From positions 556,001 to 620,000 of the forward strand of contig OZ025656.1 of the NCBI GenBank assembly GCA_964019335.1: a stretch of 64,000 nucleotides of DNA, read 5' to 3'. Shown here piece by piece: positions 1 through 10,667 of the stretch; within the stretch, counting starts at the first letter, position 1, and every line of letters starts with the position of its first letter. The notes beneath the pieces were generated by a model. It was not told the DNA's origin. It did no database searches and saw nothing but the letters and a program-made list of their open reading frames with translations. Both the position numbers and the translations under genes were made by a program. The DNA is from Diplonema japonicum (lineage: Eukaryota; Euglenozoa; Diplonemea; Diplonemida; Diplonemidae).

Positions 1-1836
1 GCTGCAATGCACGAGTTGAACAGCATCGTCACAAAAACGAATGAGGAATTGAACGACTACAAGCATAGCCTCAGGCATGCAGAGTCACTGCGTGACGAGG
101 CCGATCAGTTGCTTATCTGCAAGACACAGGAAACCAACATCCTGAGGGTGCAGCACGAGTCACATACTATGGATCTGAAGGCACAGCTCGCAGATCTTAA
201 CAAGCAGCTGAATGCAAGAAACGTAGAGTTAGAAGATGTTGTGGCCGACTGCAAAAGGTACAACGAACAAGGTGAAGCCATGTCCCAAGAGCGATCTGCC
301 CTGGAGGCTGCTTTAGAAGCAGCGAATACAAACATGAAGGCTGTAAAAGAGGAACACGCGAATGCCTTAGAAACATTGCGTAAAGAGAACGCTGAACTGG
401 AAAAGGCCAACAGGGAGTGCACCAGTACACTGACGCGAGTGGAAGTAGAGTTGGCGGCAGCACAAGGACAAACTTTAACTCTGACAAAGGAAAACACTAA
501 GCTTGCGGCTACTATGAGGGACGAGAAAGAAGTCATGAGCAGGCAGATCAATGAGTGCAAGCCGCAACTCGAACAATTGGCCGGCCAACTAGAAATACTC
601 AAGTCCGCCAAAGAAGCTGAAGAGGCTCGTTATGAGCAGATGAAAACTGACAAATTAATTGCGGAAGAAGCTTTGGCGAAGTGTAGGTTCGAGGGAGGGG
701 AGCAGCAGAAGGAGGCAAACCTGATGGGAAATAGAATACTTGAACTGGAGCAGCAGGTGCAGGAAAATGAGAAGGAATTCGCCGACTGGCACAAAGAGAA
801 CCTGGTTGCTCAAAAGAAGGAGGAGGTGAGCGACGCTAAGTTGGAAGAAATCACTCTTTATGCGAGGGAACTGGAGCAGGCAATCGAAACGTGCAAACAG
901 CAGAACACTGGTCAAGAAGAAATAAATGCGGAACTCGTGACGGAGCTTAAAGGGCTCCGCCTTGAGCTACGTGAGGTCAAAGAGGAGCGCGACGCCCTGA
1001 AGGAGCTTGTGACCATCGGACGCTATGATGCAATGGACAGCTTGCTAAGGACAACTAAGCCTTGCATCACAGAGGAAGAAGCGGAAGAGATGCACAAAGA
1101 GATTGAAGAAGGGAAAACCACAACGCAGATACTGTCGCAGGCTGTAGGACACATGCACGTGAACTGTCTCAAGGCGCAAGAGGTGCTTGAGGGTTTTTTG
1201 GCGTGCCTGCCCGCAGTACCTCCATTAGAAGACATTGACTACTTCAGGTTGGAGGACATTAACGGTCAGTACACAGCGCTGTTGAGGGACACGGTGAGGG
1301 CGCACATTGAAGGAAAGAAAAGGGAGGAAGCATCGCCGCCGCCGCCAGAGAACCCACTGAGCGTCACAAGGGAAGTAAGGGTTGCGAAAGATGTGCAACC
1401 GGAGCCAACGGGGCATGTAGGTAGGGGTGTCGCTCTTACGACACACGCCCCGAGTGCAACTGCCATTACAGTCCCTCCAGAGAGGGACGCACCTTATGCC
1501 CATGCGACAGCATCGTCTTTGTCAACGTTGGCTGCTACCGCAATCGACCCTTCGCCGTCGACCTTCTTGACAAACGTCTCAACGCTCACCGCACCACCTG
1601 AGAAACCAAAACAGCGCTCCTCTGTCCAAGCGCACACCAAATCAGTCAGGACCACAAATGTTAGTAACCAATCTTCAATGAGCAGGGTTTCCACTACCAG
1701 AAAACCTGCTTCACCAAAGCCCCCTATCCCAGCCAACAACTTGGTATGCAAATGCACCATCACCACCTCAACACAGGTCCGCTTCGGAGGGCTCTACTCA
1801 GTCCCCGAGCTCGCAGTGTCGCCAAGAAGAAGGTGA
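1..1836 (+). CDS. Long coiled-coil protein (possibly 5'-truncated)
   Basis: The first ATG is at 7, but the two codons before it are open, so the gene may start outside the window. From 7 the product is 598 aa once an in-frame intron at 1744-1776 (33 nt, GTATGC...ACACAG) is removed; reading through it would insert 11 residues. Residues about 1-350 are heptad-rich, Glu/Lys/Gln-rich coiled coil. They are followed by a less charged segment and a Pro/Ser/Thr-rich, probably disordered tail ending in SPRRR. No catalytic domain is visible. Such proteins are usually cytoskeletal or flagellar scaffolds, which is inference. The stop is TGA at 1834-1836. The next gene's splice acceptor lies about 190 nt downstream. 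Confidence 0.8.
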   Translation, partial: AAMHELNSIVTKTNEELNDYKHSLRHAESLRDEADQLLICKTQETNILRVQHESHTMDLKAQLADLNKQLNARNVELEDVVADCKRYNEQGEAMSQERSALEAALEAANTNMKAVKEEHANALETLRKENAELEKANRECTSTLTRVEVELAAAQGQTLTLTKENTKLAATMRDEKEVMSRQINECKPQLEQLAGQLEILKSAKEAEEARYEQMKTDKLIAEEALAKCRFEGGEQQKEANLMGNRILELEQQVQENEKEFADWHKENLVAQKKEEVSDAKLEEITLYARELEQAIETCKQQNTGQEEINAELVTELKGLRLELREVKEERDALKELVTIGRYDAMDSLLRTTKPCITEEEAEEMHKEIEEGKTTTQILSQAVGHMHVNCLKAQEVLEGFLACLPAVPPLEDIDYFRLEDINGQYTALLRDTVRAHIEGKKREEASPPPPENPLSVTREVRVAKDVQPEPTGHVGRGVALTTHAPSATAITVPPERDAPYAHATASSLSTLAATAIDPSPSTFLTNVSTLTAPPEKPKQRSSVQAHTKSVRTTNVSNQSSMSRVSTTRKPASPKPPIPANNLVCKCTITTSTQVRFGGLYSVPELAVSPRRR

Positions 1837-2050
1837 GCCCATAAATAGATTAGATCATAGATCATCCTACGCACGGGTGTTGGTAACAGTTTTTACTGTT
1901 AAATCCAAAGACCAGAAGCAGTGCGTGTCTTGCACTCCGTGCATTGCACTCTCCTTTTAGATTAACCTACCAAGGCCGCTCTTCCTTTTTGTCCTGTCTG
2001 ATTGAGTGAAGCCTTTCCTTACATTTTAGAAAACATTATACAGCGGCGGG

Positions 2051-3874
2051 ATGGGGCCATTGGACTCAATATCGGTGAACATGTTGGAAGGGAAGAAGGC
2101 AAGGAAACAGGGTGTAGCGCGGAAGGTTCTTGTAAATGCCGATGTGAGGTGTCTTGAAGTCGTGGGGCGAGACGTGTGGACGGGGGACAGGGGAGGTGTG
2201 ATCACTGTGAGGAAGGTGCGGACAGGGGAAGCTGTGCTGACCATCGCGCCTCGATGTGGTGTCAACGTGTGGTGCATACGGTACGTAGAGCTACCCTCGG
2301 AAGGCATGACGCGACACGGTTGCGGGCATGTGTGGACAGGCATGTCGAATGGTGCCATCGTCGTCTACGACTCCGCAACACGAAAGGAACTCAATCACTT
2401 CTGCAAACACTCCGGCGGCATCTATCAAATAGTCGACCACAACAAACGGGTGTACAGTTGCTCCAACGACTTTGAGATATTCGAATGGAAGGCCTCCAAC
2501 CACCAGTTCATCAGGCAATTCTCAGGACACAAAGGTTACGTGCGCTGCATTCTCCCCACAGGCCCCACGCTTCTCTCCGGATCTGACGACACAACAATAC
2601 GTATCTGGGACGTGGCAACTGGTTCTCCTGTGCACATTGTGCAGCACCATACCAAAAGCGTGCATGCCATGGTCAGGGTTGGAAACCACATCTGGTCGGC
2701 TGGCGGAAGCGTAGTCATCGTCTGGGATTTACACACACTGCAGGAGGTAGCACACCTTACAGAGCACTGCGCTGCGGTACTCACGCTATGTAGGGTCGGC
2801 ACACGGGTGTACTCGGGTGGCGCAGACCAAGAGATCTACGCATGGGACGCGACGACCCACCGCTTGGTAGGAAGTTTTACGGACCACACTGGGTGGGTGT
2901 ACACCATGTGCAACACGGCCAAGGTGGTAAGGTACTTTATGTGGTCAACATCCATCAACGACGGGTGCCTGCAGATATGGCACCACGACGAGTACCACCC
3001 GATGAACTCGTGTGCGAAGGACTGCGAGAATCGTGTTGCGGACCTGCTCACTACAAACCCAGAAGGGCGGCTGGCGGAGCATCTGCAAGACACAAATGAA
3101 AATCTACAGGACAGGTGCAAGATGTTAGAGCATGATTTGGCGACAAACAAGATGAGAGTTAACATTCTTGAAAACGAATTGCGGCATCAAAACCATGCGT
3201 TAGAGCAACAGATGGGTGTGCAGCATGCTCTGTCTGGTGTGCTGAGTGACGTGAACACTGGGCAGATCCCACGTTTGGAGACGACGATACTTGCGAAGGA
3301 CACGGAGCTGGACAAGTACGCTGCCGTGCTGAAAGGGAAGACGAACGAGGTGACGACACTGAAGACAACGATAAGTGAGAAAGACGCACGTATTAAAGAG
3401 TTGGAGAGAAAGCTGACTGTGCTGGAAATGCAGGTGGATGTGACAGAAAAAGCACACACCAAGCACAAGCAGGCCCATCTAAAGTACATTGAGTGCAACG
3501 TCGACGAGGTACTGAAGCAAGCCAGGGAGAGAGAGGAGTCCTTGAGGTCTCAGACTGAGAGACTGCGTGAACAGCTCAGCGCTGCTCTGGACCTCCGGAG
3601 AGTAAGGAAGATAGAGGATGACATGGAAGTGGAGGCAGCAAGGTATGCGAACTGTTCTCTTATAATTACAACTTTCTTTAACAGAGCGCTTCGGGCAGGC
3701 CGCCCCACTCCAGATGAGTTCCCCCACAAGGAACAAGACACAAAAGAGGCACAGAGTCTCAGCTTCTCCCGCCCAGTTAAGGCCTTGCGCCGATCTAATA
3801 CACACGCCGTACTGTCCCCACAACGCCCTGCACCGCCTCCTGGGAACCCCCGAGGATCCCGGTCCAGATATTAA
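2051..3874 (+). CDS. WD40-repeat protein with C-terminal coiled coil
   Basis: 593 aa after removal of a 42-nt intron at 3643-3684 (GTATGC...AACAG), whose read-through would put a hydrophobic stretch into a charged coil. The N-terminal half (about residues 30-310) has at least six WD40 blades with the usual SGSDDTTIRIWD and SGGADQEIYAWD endings, so a seven-blade propeller is likely. Residues about 330-525 are coiled coil. The tail is basic and Pro-rich. The start follows a T-rich tract and a TTTTAG acceptor at 2028-2029. A propeller followed by a coil is common in intraflagellar, basal-body and trafficking scaffolds; I cannot name an orthologue. The fold is clear, the role is unknown. Confidence 0.85.
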   Translation: MGPLDSISVNMLEGKKARKQGVARKVLVNADVRCLEVVGRDVWTGDRGGVITVRKVRTGEAVLTIAPRCGVNVWCIRYVELPSEGMTRHGCGHVWTGMSNGAIVVYDSATRKELNHFCKHSGGIYQIVDHNKRVYSCSNDFEIFEWKASNHQFIRQFSGHKGYVRCILPTGPTLLSGSDDTTIRIWDVATGSPVHIVQHHTKSVHAMVRVGNHIWSAGGSVVIVWDLHTLQEVAHLTEHCAAVLTLCRVGTRVYSGGADQEIYAWDATTHRLVGSFTDHTGWVYTMCNTAKVVRYFMWSTSINDGCLQIWHHDEYHPMNSCAKDCENRVADLLTTNPEGRLAEHLQDTNENLQDRCKMLEHDLATNKMRVNILENELRHQNHALEQQMGVQHALSGVLSDVNTGQIPRLETTILAKDTELDKYAAVLKGKTNEVTTLKTTISEKDARIKELERKLTVLEMQVDVTEKAHTKHKQAHLKYIECNVDEVLKQAREREESLRSQTERLREQLSAALDLRRVRKIEDDMEVEAARYANCSLIITTFFNRALRAGRPTPDEFPHKEQDTKEAQSLSFSRPVKALRRSNTHAVLSPQRPAPPPGNPRGSRSRY

Positions 3875-4026
3875 ACTTTAGTAAACACGCTTAAATAATG
3901 TACTCATGCTTCATGCTATTTAGACTTAACGTAGATAGATAAACCTGTTAGAATATTATCTTATTATTTTTTAGTCCCATGTTTTTCTAATCAACAACTA
4001 GCCCCCGCCCCTCTTATGTTGACACA

Positions 4027-5127
4027 ATGAGCAGAGGTGCATACGTTACGGTGAAACACATTGAACAATGGGAGTATGTGTGTCTGCGTGATGGTGAAGT
4101 TTGCGGTGGGGAAGGAGAATGGGAGGTAGTGGACACTGAGAGGGGTTTTATGCTGGCGGGTGAAGGGGGTGTGCTGGAAGTAAATGAGATAAAGGAGTGG
4201 AAAGTGATAGCTTTAGGCGATGGGTCTGTTGGAATCGAGGCTGTAGGCGAGCAAGTCTATCTTGACATGTCTGATGAAGAAGAGGTCTTTACCAGCGAAG
4301 ATCGCCCTGCCGCGTGGATGGTTGCTGTCACGAAGCTCCCTGTCATAGATATGTCTGAGCTGACCACATCTCCTGCGAAGGTTAGCAAGGCGATCCTCTC
4401 AGCTGCGTCACAAGTCGGATTCTTTGCAGTTGTCAACCATGGGCTGGAACAAAGCGCAGAGCCCCTCATTGACACTGCTCACCGCACATTGCCTATAACG
4501 TCAACGCCATTGATCAAAACAAACCTTGCCTCGTCTACAGGGCACGTGAAGACTTCCACCCACGAGGGACCGGCCCTTCTTGAACTCCCTCCGTGGTGGC
4601 CCGTCGAAGAAGAGCACCGTGTCGATGAGTACTTCACAGCAGCAGTAGAGCTCGGGCAGCGTGTGTTGAACTGCATTGCAACTGCCTTAGACATCGAGGT
4701 GCCGGAACCATACAGCATACTCCGCATGATGTGCTACACAAGCTGTTCCGAGCCCGGGGTAACTGGTTTAGAAGCTCACACCGACAAAGACTGGTTGACC
4801 GTACTCCTTCAAGACGGCACTGCAGGTTTGCAAGTGGAGGGCCGTGGGTTTTCTGACTGGTTAGACATCCCTACAGCCCCTTCAGTCATCTTGAACATCG
4901 GTGACGCCTTGCAAGTCGCTTCAAATGGAAGATTAAAATCGAAAATACACCGAGCGAAACTGCCCGACACAGGCAGGCGTCTCTCTTTCCCTTTATTCAT
5001 CGAGCCAACAACGTGGCCTGAAGAGAATCCTCGCCAAGGGGCTCTTTACATTGTCCGTGAGTTGTACTCATTATTTTTTATCTGCCAAAAAGAAAGCCTC
5101 GTACAGGTTACACACGAGAGTCTTTGA
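4027..5127 (+). CDS. 2-oxoglutarate/Fe(II)-dependent dioxygenase, isopenicillin-N-synthase-like
   Basis: The DIOX_N part starts at about residue 100 (LPVIDMSEL, then GFFAVVNHGLE) and the catalytic domain follows. Iron ligands are visible: HTD at H251/D253 and H308 in SKIHRA. The 2-oxoglutarate-binding Arg is R318 in GRRLSF. The first 100 residues are an extra beta-rich-looking segment of unknown role. The substrate cannot be deduced. The 3' end is uncertain. Unspliced, the frame stops at 5127. A possible 50-nt intron at 5057-5106 (GTGAGT...TACAG) would instead end the protein at TAG 5151-5153 with a tail beginning RYTRESLRND. The donor would be unlike most in the window. Family assignment is firm. 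Confidence 0.85.
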   Translation: MSRGAYVTVKHIEQWEYVCLRDGEVCGGEGEWEVVDTERGFMLAGEGGVLEVNEIKEWKVIALGDGSVGIEAVGEQVYLDMSDEEEVFTSEDRPAAWMVAVTKLPVIDMSELTTSPAKVSKAILSAASQVGFFAVVNHGLEQSAEPLIDTAHRTLPITSTPLIKTNLASSTGHVKTSTHEGPALLELPPWWPVEEEHRVDEYFTAAVELGQRVLNCIATALDIEVPEPYSILRMMCYTSCSEPGVTGLEAHTDKDWLTVLLQDGTAGLQVEGRGFSDWLDIPTAPSVILNIGDALQVASNGRLKSKIHRAKLPDTGRRLSFPLFIEPTTWPEENPRQGALYIVRELYSLFFICQKESLVQVTHESL

Positions 5128-5130
5128 GAA

Positions 5131-5408
5131 ATGACGTTGGAACACACCCATAGGATCGCGAATACCAAGATTTGTCGGCAGAAGAAGAGCCAAGGCGAGT
5201 GCGAACAGTTACACAGTAAGAATAATTGTGAGTGGATTAGTAAGGATCAGTTTTATTGGGCTAGAGACGGGTCCCCCCTTGCAGCTGACCATCAGCTGTG
5301 TGCAGTACCAGAGGTATGTTTTCCATTCCAACACATTACACGTAACCCAAAACACAGCACAAACACAAACCGGCCCCACATCCGTCGGGAGGCTGTGCAC
5401 TTATGTAG
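5131..5408 (+). CDS. Possible small Cys-containing protein in the gap before the GT15 pair
   Basis: The ATG lies three nucleotides after the upstream unspliced stop. The frame contains a coding-looking stretch with spaced cysteines (CRQKKSQGECEQL, NNCEW). It runs into a typical short intron at 5314-5357 (GTATGT...ACACAG, 44 nt); the spliced frame ends at about 5408, giving about 77 aa. No family is recognised. It could instead be a spliced 5' leader of the next gene or a misread 3' exon of the oxygenase. The main support is the canonical intron. No signal peptide is visible. Confidence 0.35.
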
Positions 5409-5494
5409 CAAGTATCCACCTTACCTTGTTCTGGTCTTCTTGTGGCCAAAGAAAGCACCCATTTTATTGGCACCCTTATCTTTACCAAAGGACG

Positions 5495-7424
5495 ATGCTC
5501 AACTACAATATACTCGTAGTCGCAGTCTGCGTGGCATTAGAAAGTTGCTTCCGAGGATCCCACCATGTGTGGAGAGATAAAGTAGATGCAGCGCAGGTCA
5601 CTATAGGAGTTTTTTCCACTCTAGCGTTCATCTGCGGTGTTGGTCTTGCATTAGGATGGATGGAAGGGTGGCGGCAGTGGGTCATACGGGTGCTCCCTAT
5701 CGTAGCAGCACTCGGTTCACGGGAAGTGGCACTCAGCGCACTTGGTTCATGTTGTTCGTCGCAGCTAACAGTTGTCTACTCCTCAGCCTCCATGCTCCTT
5801 CTTGCGATCCCTTTGTACATGGCACTCCGAGAACGGGTAACCACAAGCTCCTACTTCGCAATCGTTGCAAGTCTCTTGCTGTACTTCGTCCAATATGATG
5901 GTGAGCAAGCATGCCGCCTTGAGTGCCTGCTGCCAGTGTTCGCAGTATCTGCAGGTTTGTCTCTTGGTATCCTACTCTTCTTCATATACGGCAACGAGAC
6001 TGATGGGGGAAGCCTTGCCCCCGCCTTGATGACAGTCGGGCTCCTCTCCTTTGGACACCTATTTGGAGGCCCGGCCCCTTTCGTCCCCATCATTCTTCAA
6101 GGGATGAACAGGGTGGTTCTCTTCACTTGCATTATCCGGACCAGCAGGATGTCTTCTGCTTTCATAGACGTGTACTTCGCTGCTCTTGGTGGGTCTTGCC
6201 TTCCTGAGGTTTTTGGTGGCTCTGTTGCAAAGCTCTGCATGGTGGTCGTGTGCGGCATTGTGTGTGTGCTGCACCTTACGATCAAGCGCAGCGAGGTGTT
6301 GGATCCTTCAAAACCCGGGTACGCAACGGGTAAACTAGCATCTCTCGTGGCGGTGGCGGTGTTGGTTTTTTTTGTCGCCTATCCCAATGACATGGCGCAG
6401 CGACAGCAGGTCAAACAAGTTAAGATAGAGCAAGTGAAGCGGAGGGAGGCTGACCTCCCGAATGACAAGCTTGTGAACGGAGTGATCGTGTACATGGACT
6501 CAAAGAGGAAGCCCATCGAGAAGGCACTAAGGCTGGTACAAGAGAATTTCTTATCTTGCTGGCCCTACCCGGTGCATGTGTTCAAAGAAGGCGTGACGGA
6601 TGCCTATAAAACGCACGTGCGTCGACTCACCACATCGGAGGTAAGCTTCACGGAGATCGGTCACATCTTCGATAAGCCGCCGAATGACATCGCCATGGAT
6701 ACGGCAAACTTCTGGATCAAGGTTATGAAGTACGGGAGGGGACACCACTTCGGGTACAGGATGATGTGCAGGTTCTTCTCGGGATTGTTTGCACAGTACG
6801 AGTTTTTGAAGCAGTACGACTTTTACTGGAGGCTGGACACCGACTCATGGATAAGGGAACCAGTCTTGGTGGACCCTTTTAGACACATGGTGGTGAAGGG
6901 TTGCAAGTATGGGCACATGTCGAAGCTGCACAGGGACGCGCAGGACGTGGTGGTGAAGTTGTACGACACAGTCTTGGAGTGGGCAGCAGAGCATGGTGTG
7001 CCTGGAAGGAACATCAGCAGACTGAACAGGTACGTGCTGGACGGTGGGGGGAAGTACAAGAGGCCGATGTACTACAACAACTTCGAGATCGCCAGCGTGC
7101 CGTGGATCACGGGGCCTGATTATACATCATTCTTTGAATACCTAGATTTCACGGATGGGTTCATGAAGTACCGGTGGGGGGACGCACCTGTTCGCACACT
7201 GGCCGTGCACCTCATGCTGGAGGATGATGAGATCTGTGACTTCGAGGCGTTAGTACCCTACGTGCACGGCTACTTCAACAATAAGGCGTACAAGAATACT
7301 GGTATGTATAAAGTACCATAGCTCAATTCACAATACCACAGACCACACACGACCGGAGTGCCCATCCAAGCACATGCAGAAGGTAGACGGCCACTACACC
7401 GCCAACGCAACGGACGTTCACTAA
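5495..7424 (+). CDS. Polytopic membrane protein fused to a GT15 (Kre2/Mnt1-like) glycosyltransferase, copy 1
   Basis: 629 aa; a 40-nt intron at 7302-7341 removes a false stop. The start at 5495 is preferred over an open upstream frame because it aligns with the tandem paralogue and follows a pyrimidine tract and AG. Residues 1-310 form about ten hydrophobic helices. From about residue 325 the GT15 landmarks appear in order: YPVHVFKEG, GYRMMCRFFSGLF, FYWRLDTDSW, MYYNNFEIASVPW and YRWGDAPVRTLAVHL. The second exon supplies a CPSKHM segment, resembling the conserved C-terminal CP of fungal members. GT15 enzymes are GDP-mannose-dependent alpha-1,2-mannosyltransferases of the Golgi, normally type II proteins with one membrane anchor. 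The polytopic front half is unusual. Long stretches match the next gene at DNA level. Confidence 0.85.
5897..6157 (+). repeat. Block identical to 7890-8150 (gene-conversion tract between the GT15 genes)
   Basis: By eye, 5897-6157 and 7890-8150 are the same for 261 bp, inside the membrane part of both genes. Flanking codons differ freely. Further near-identical blocks lie around 6470-6530 (with 8540-8600), 6745-6860 (with 8818-8935) and 7065-7215 (with 9138-9290). The alternation points to conversion or recent partial exchange rather than a single young duplication. Confidence 0.75.
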
Positions 7425-7481
7425 TACTTTCTTTTTATTCTTGACATTATGTGGACTCTGCACCCTGCACACAGGTTAACG

Positions 7482-9512
7482 ATGCTGGGGACGGAGGTGA
7501 TACTGATAAGCATATGCACTTTGCTGGAAAATGGCTTTCGACAGTACATCGAGACGGGCCCTGAGACGGGGCTCAAGCCGAGCTGGATGGTGTGTCTCGG
7601 GTCCCTTGGCAGTTTGCTTATTCTGTTCGGCATGGGGGTATCGCTAGATGCATTGGCAGGGTGGCGGCAGTGGATCGTGCGTGTGGTTCCTATCGCGGTG
7701 GCACTCAGTGTGCGGGAGATCGCGCTCAATTTACTAGGGTCGTGTTGCGGGTTACAGCTAGTAGTCGTGTACTCCTCAGCCTCCATGCTCCTTCTTGCGA
7801 TCCCTTTGTACCTTGCGATCCGTGAGCAGTTCACCACAAGCTCTTACTGTGCAATCATCGCAAGTCTCTTGCTGTTCCTCGTTGAGTACGATGGTGAGCA
7901 AGCATGCCGCCTTGAGTGCCTGCTGCCAGTGTTCGCAGTATCTGCAGGTTTGTCTCTTGGTATCCTACTCTTCTTCATATACGGCAACGAGACTGATGGG
8001 GGAAGCCTTGCCCCCGCCTTGATGACAGTCGGGCTCCTCTCCTTTGGACACCTATTTGGAGGCCCGGCCCCTTTCGTCCCCATCATTCTTCAAGGGATGA
8101 ACAGGGTGGTTCTCTTCACTTGCATTATCCGGACCAGCAGGATGTCTTCTCCTTTCACAGATGTGTACTTCGCTGCTCTTGGTGGGTCTTGCCTTCCTGA
8201 GGTTTTTGGTGGCTCTGTTGCAAAGCTCAGCTTGGTGGTCGTGTGCGGAACGATCTGCATGGTGCACCTTACCGTCGTCCGACCGAAGGTGACGGAGACC
8301 CTGCGGCTGGGCGTGGCAAGGGGCAAGCTTGGATCGGTCCTTTCCCTGGTGGTGTTGATGTTCGTGGCTTTCTACCCAATCGCGGGTGCAGGAGCCGAGG
8401 GGAGTGGTAGCGGTACTGGTGTGCGCCACAAGGCAGGCGCCAAGACACACGCTCCATCAGGCGTGTCGCACGGACCAGTGGCGACAGAGCTAAAACCTTT
8501 TTACGAGACATATGACAAGGGGACGAAGAAGGAAGACAGGCTTGTGAACGGAGTGATCGTGTACATGGACTCAAAGAGGAAGCCCATCGAGAAGGCATTA
8601 ATTTTGGTACAAGAGAACTTCTTAGTCTGCTGGCCCTACCCGGTGCATGTGTTCAAAGAGGGCGTGACGGAGAAGTACAAGGAGGGCGTCAGGTCCCTCA
8701 CCACGTCGAAAGTAAGCTTCACGGAGATCGGGCACTTCTTCGACGCGCCACCCGGCAACATGAGCATGACAACGCTTAACTTCTGGATAGACGTGATGAA
8801 GTACGGGAGGGGGCACCACTTCGGGTACAGGATGATGTGCAGGTTCTTCTCGGGATTGTTTGCACAGTACGAGTTTTTGAAGCAGTACGACTTTTACTGG
8901 AGGCTGGACACCGACTCATGGATAAGGGATCAAGTCTTGGTGGACCCTTTTAGACACATGGTGGTGAAGGGTTGCAGGTACGGGCACATCTCTCGGCACC
9001 ACTCCGATGTGGAGTCGGTGACACGCAGGCTGTACCCGACAGTCTTGGAGTGGGCGCATGAGTACAATGCTCCTGATAGCAATGTGACAAGGCTCAACAA
9101 CGTGGTGACCTCACGAAACGGGGAGTACAGGAGGCTTATGTACTACAACAACTTCGAGATCGCCAGCGTGCCGTGGATCACGGGGCCTGATTATACATCA
9201 TTCTTTGAATACCTAGATTTCACGGATGGGTTCATGAAGTACCGGTGGGGGGACGCACCTGTTCGCACACTGGCCGTGCACCTCATGATGGGAGAGGAGG
9301 AGATTTGCGATTTTGAAAGCTATCTTCCCTACCACCACGGCCGTTACAAGAACAAGGCCTATGACCCTGGGAGTATGTGGAGGGGGGGAAAAAAAAAGAA
9401 AAAAAATTAAATCCCAGGATTAAAGCGCCCCATGTGCCCCTCGAGTATTATGTACATGGATGAATCTGCAAAAATGCCGTACTATCCATGGCCCCCTAGA
9501 TATTACGAATAG
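7482..9512 (+). CDS. Polytopic membrane protein fused to a GT15 glycosyltransferase, copy 2
   Basis: 661 aa, with one intron at 9373-9417 (45 nt, GTATGT...CCCAG) at the same place as in copy 1; unspliced, the frame would end in an artificial Lys run. The ATG at 7482 follows an ACACAG acceptor at 7471-7474; an ATG at 7449 lies upstream of that acceptor and is unlikely to be used. The layout matches copy 1: about ten membrane helices, a hydrophilic linker (longer here), then GT15 motifs GYRMMCRFFSGLF, YWRLDTDSW, NNFEIASVPW and RWGDAPVRT. A CPSS segment in the second exon aligns with CPSK of copy 1. Identity with copy 1 is mosaic, including a 261-bp block that reads as identical. Confidence 0.85.
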
Positions 9513-10667
9513 GGGGAAGGAGAAAAGAGAGAGAGAGAGAAATGAAAAAAAAAAATAAAGATTAATGATTGCGGTATCATACGCATTGCCCCAGCAAGGG
9601 TTTCCCCTTTTCTTCTTTTTTTGCCATATCCTTAATTTTCAATTTTGTTCTCAAAGAAAAAGTAACACTGTGCTTTATCAAGGGGGCCAAAAAAAAAACA
9701 CTTTTTTTAATCTAGAAAACTAAAGTTTTAATTTAAAAATACGGGGGGGGGGGGGGGGGAGAGATCACAGGAAAAAGAACTGAAATAGGACGATGGGGAA
9801 GAAAAAATGAGGAGGGTGTCAATGTGTTAACAGAAAACTCTTTTTCTTCATGTTTTCCCCTCCCCCCACCCTTTTTTTTTTAAAAAAAGAAAAAAATGGT
9901 TCTTGGGCAGTGTTGACCACCTGTGCCTGTGTTGTTTTCGTTTGAAAGTCGAGGATGGTGGATATTTAAAAAAAAAGAAGGATTGCACTCGTTTTTTAAT
10001 GTAGTGGGAACGTTGCTACCTCCCCGCCTTCCTCTTACCACTGTGAGGTATTTAAGAAGGTTTTGAAGAAACGAGGGAAGGAAAAAAAAAAGATGCACGG
10101 CCCAACAATTTCTCAATCTTTTTTTTTTCTCCGGCAATCATTACTCCCCCCACCTGTTTTCTGTGAATCCGAGGAAAAAAAAGGGGGGGAAAGGGGACCC
10201 CCCCCCATGTGTCTTGTGTACTAGGCTGAGCTGCCCAAGAAACCTTTTTTTTTTTAATATCCAGCTTTAACACTTTTCTTTTTTTCTTCTTAACACTTCT
10301 TTTTTTTTTTTCCCCTCTACAGAACGAAGAACATTTTTATTTTCTAAAAGAAAAAAAAAAGAAATAACCACCACCACCACCCCCCCCCCCCCCCCCCCCC
10401 CTTCTGCGCTTCGGTTTTAGCGATGCTTGTCCCAGGTTAACCCAAGGGCTAAAGACCAAGACATTTCTTCTTTTTTTTTTGTTTTTTTTTTTTGTTTTTT
10501 TTTTTTTTTAAAAAAAAAGCTTGATTTACTTATTTATTCTATTTGTTTTCTTTTTTTCTTTCTTTTTTTTTTATTTGCTTCCATTCTCACCCTAATTTAT
10601 AGGATTTCCCTTGCTTTTTTTTCTCTCTCTTTTTCTACACACGGTTTTTTGGGTTAACGAAACCACA
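9513..10667. other. Intergenic, homopolymer-rich, no gene seen
   Basis: This 1.15-kb stretch is dominated by A and T runs plus a run of about 17 G at 9743-9759 and about 22 C at 10380-10401. I see no coding-looking frame. It should contain the 3' UTR of the second GT15 gene and the leader and splice acceptor of the coiled-coil gene (for example the TTTATAG at about 10602 or a later AG). Run lengths may be imprecise in the assembly. Confidence 0.7.
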
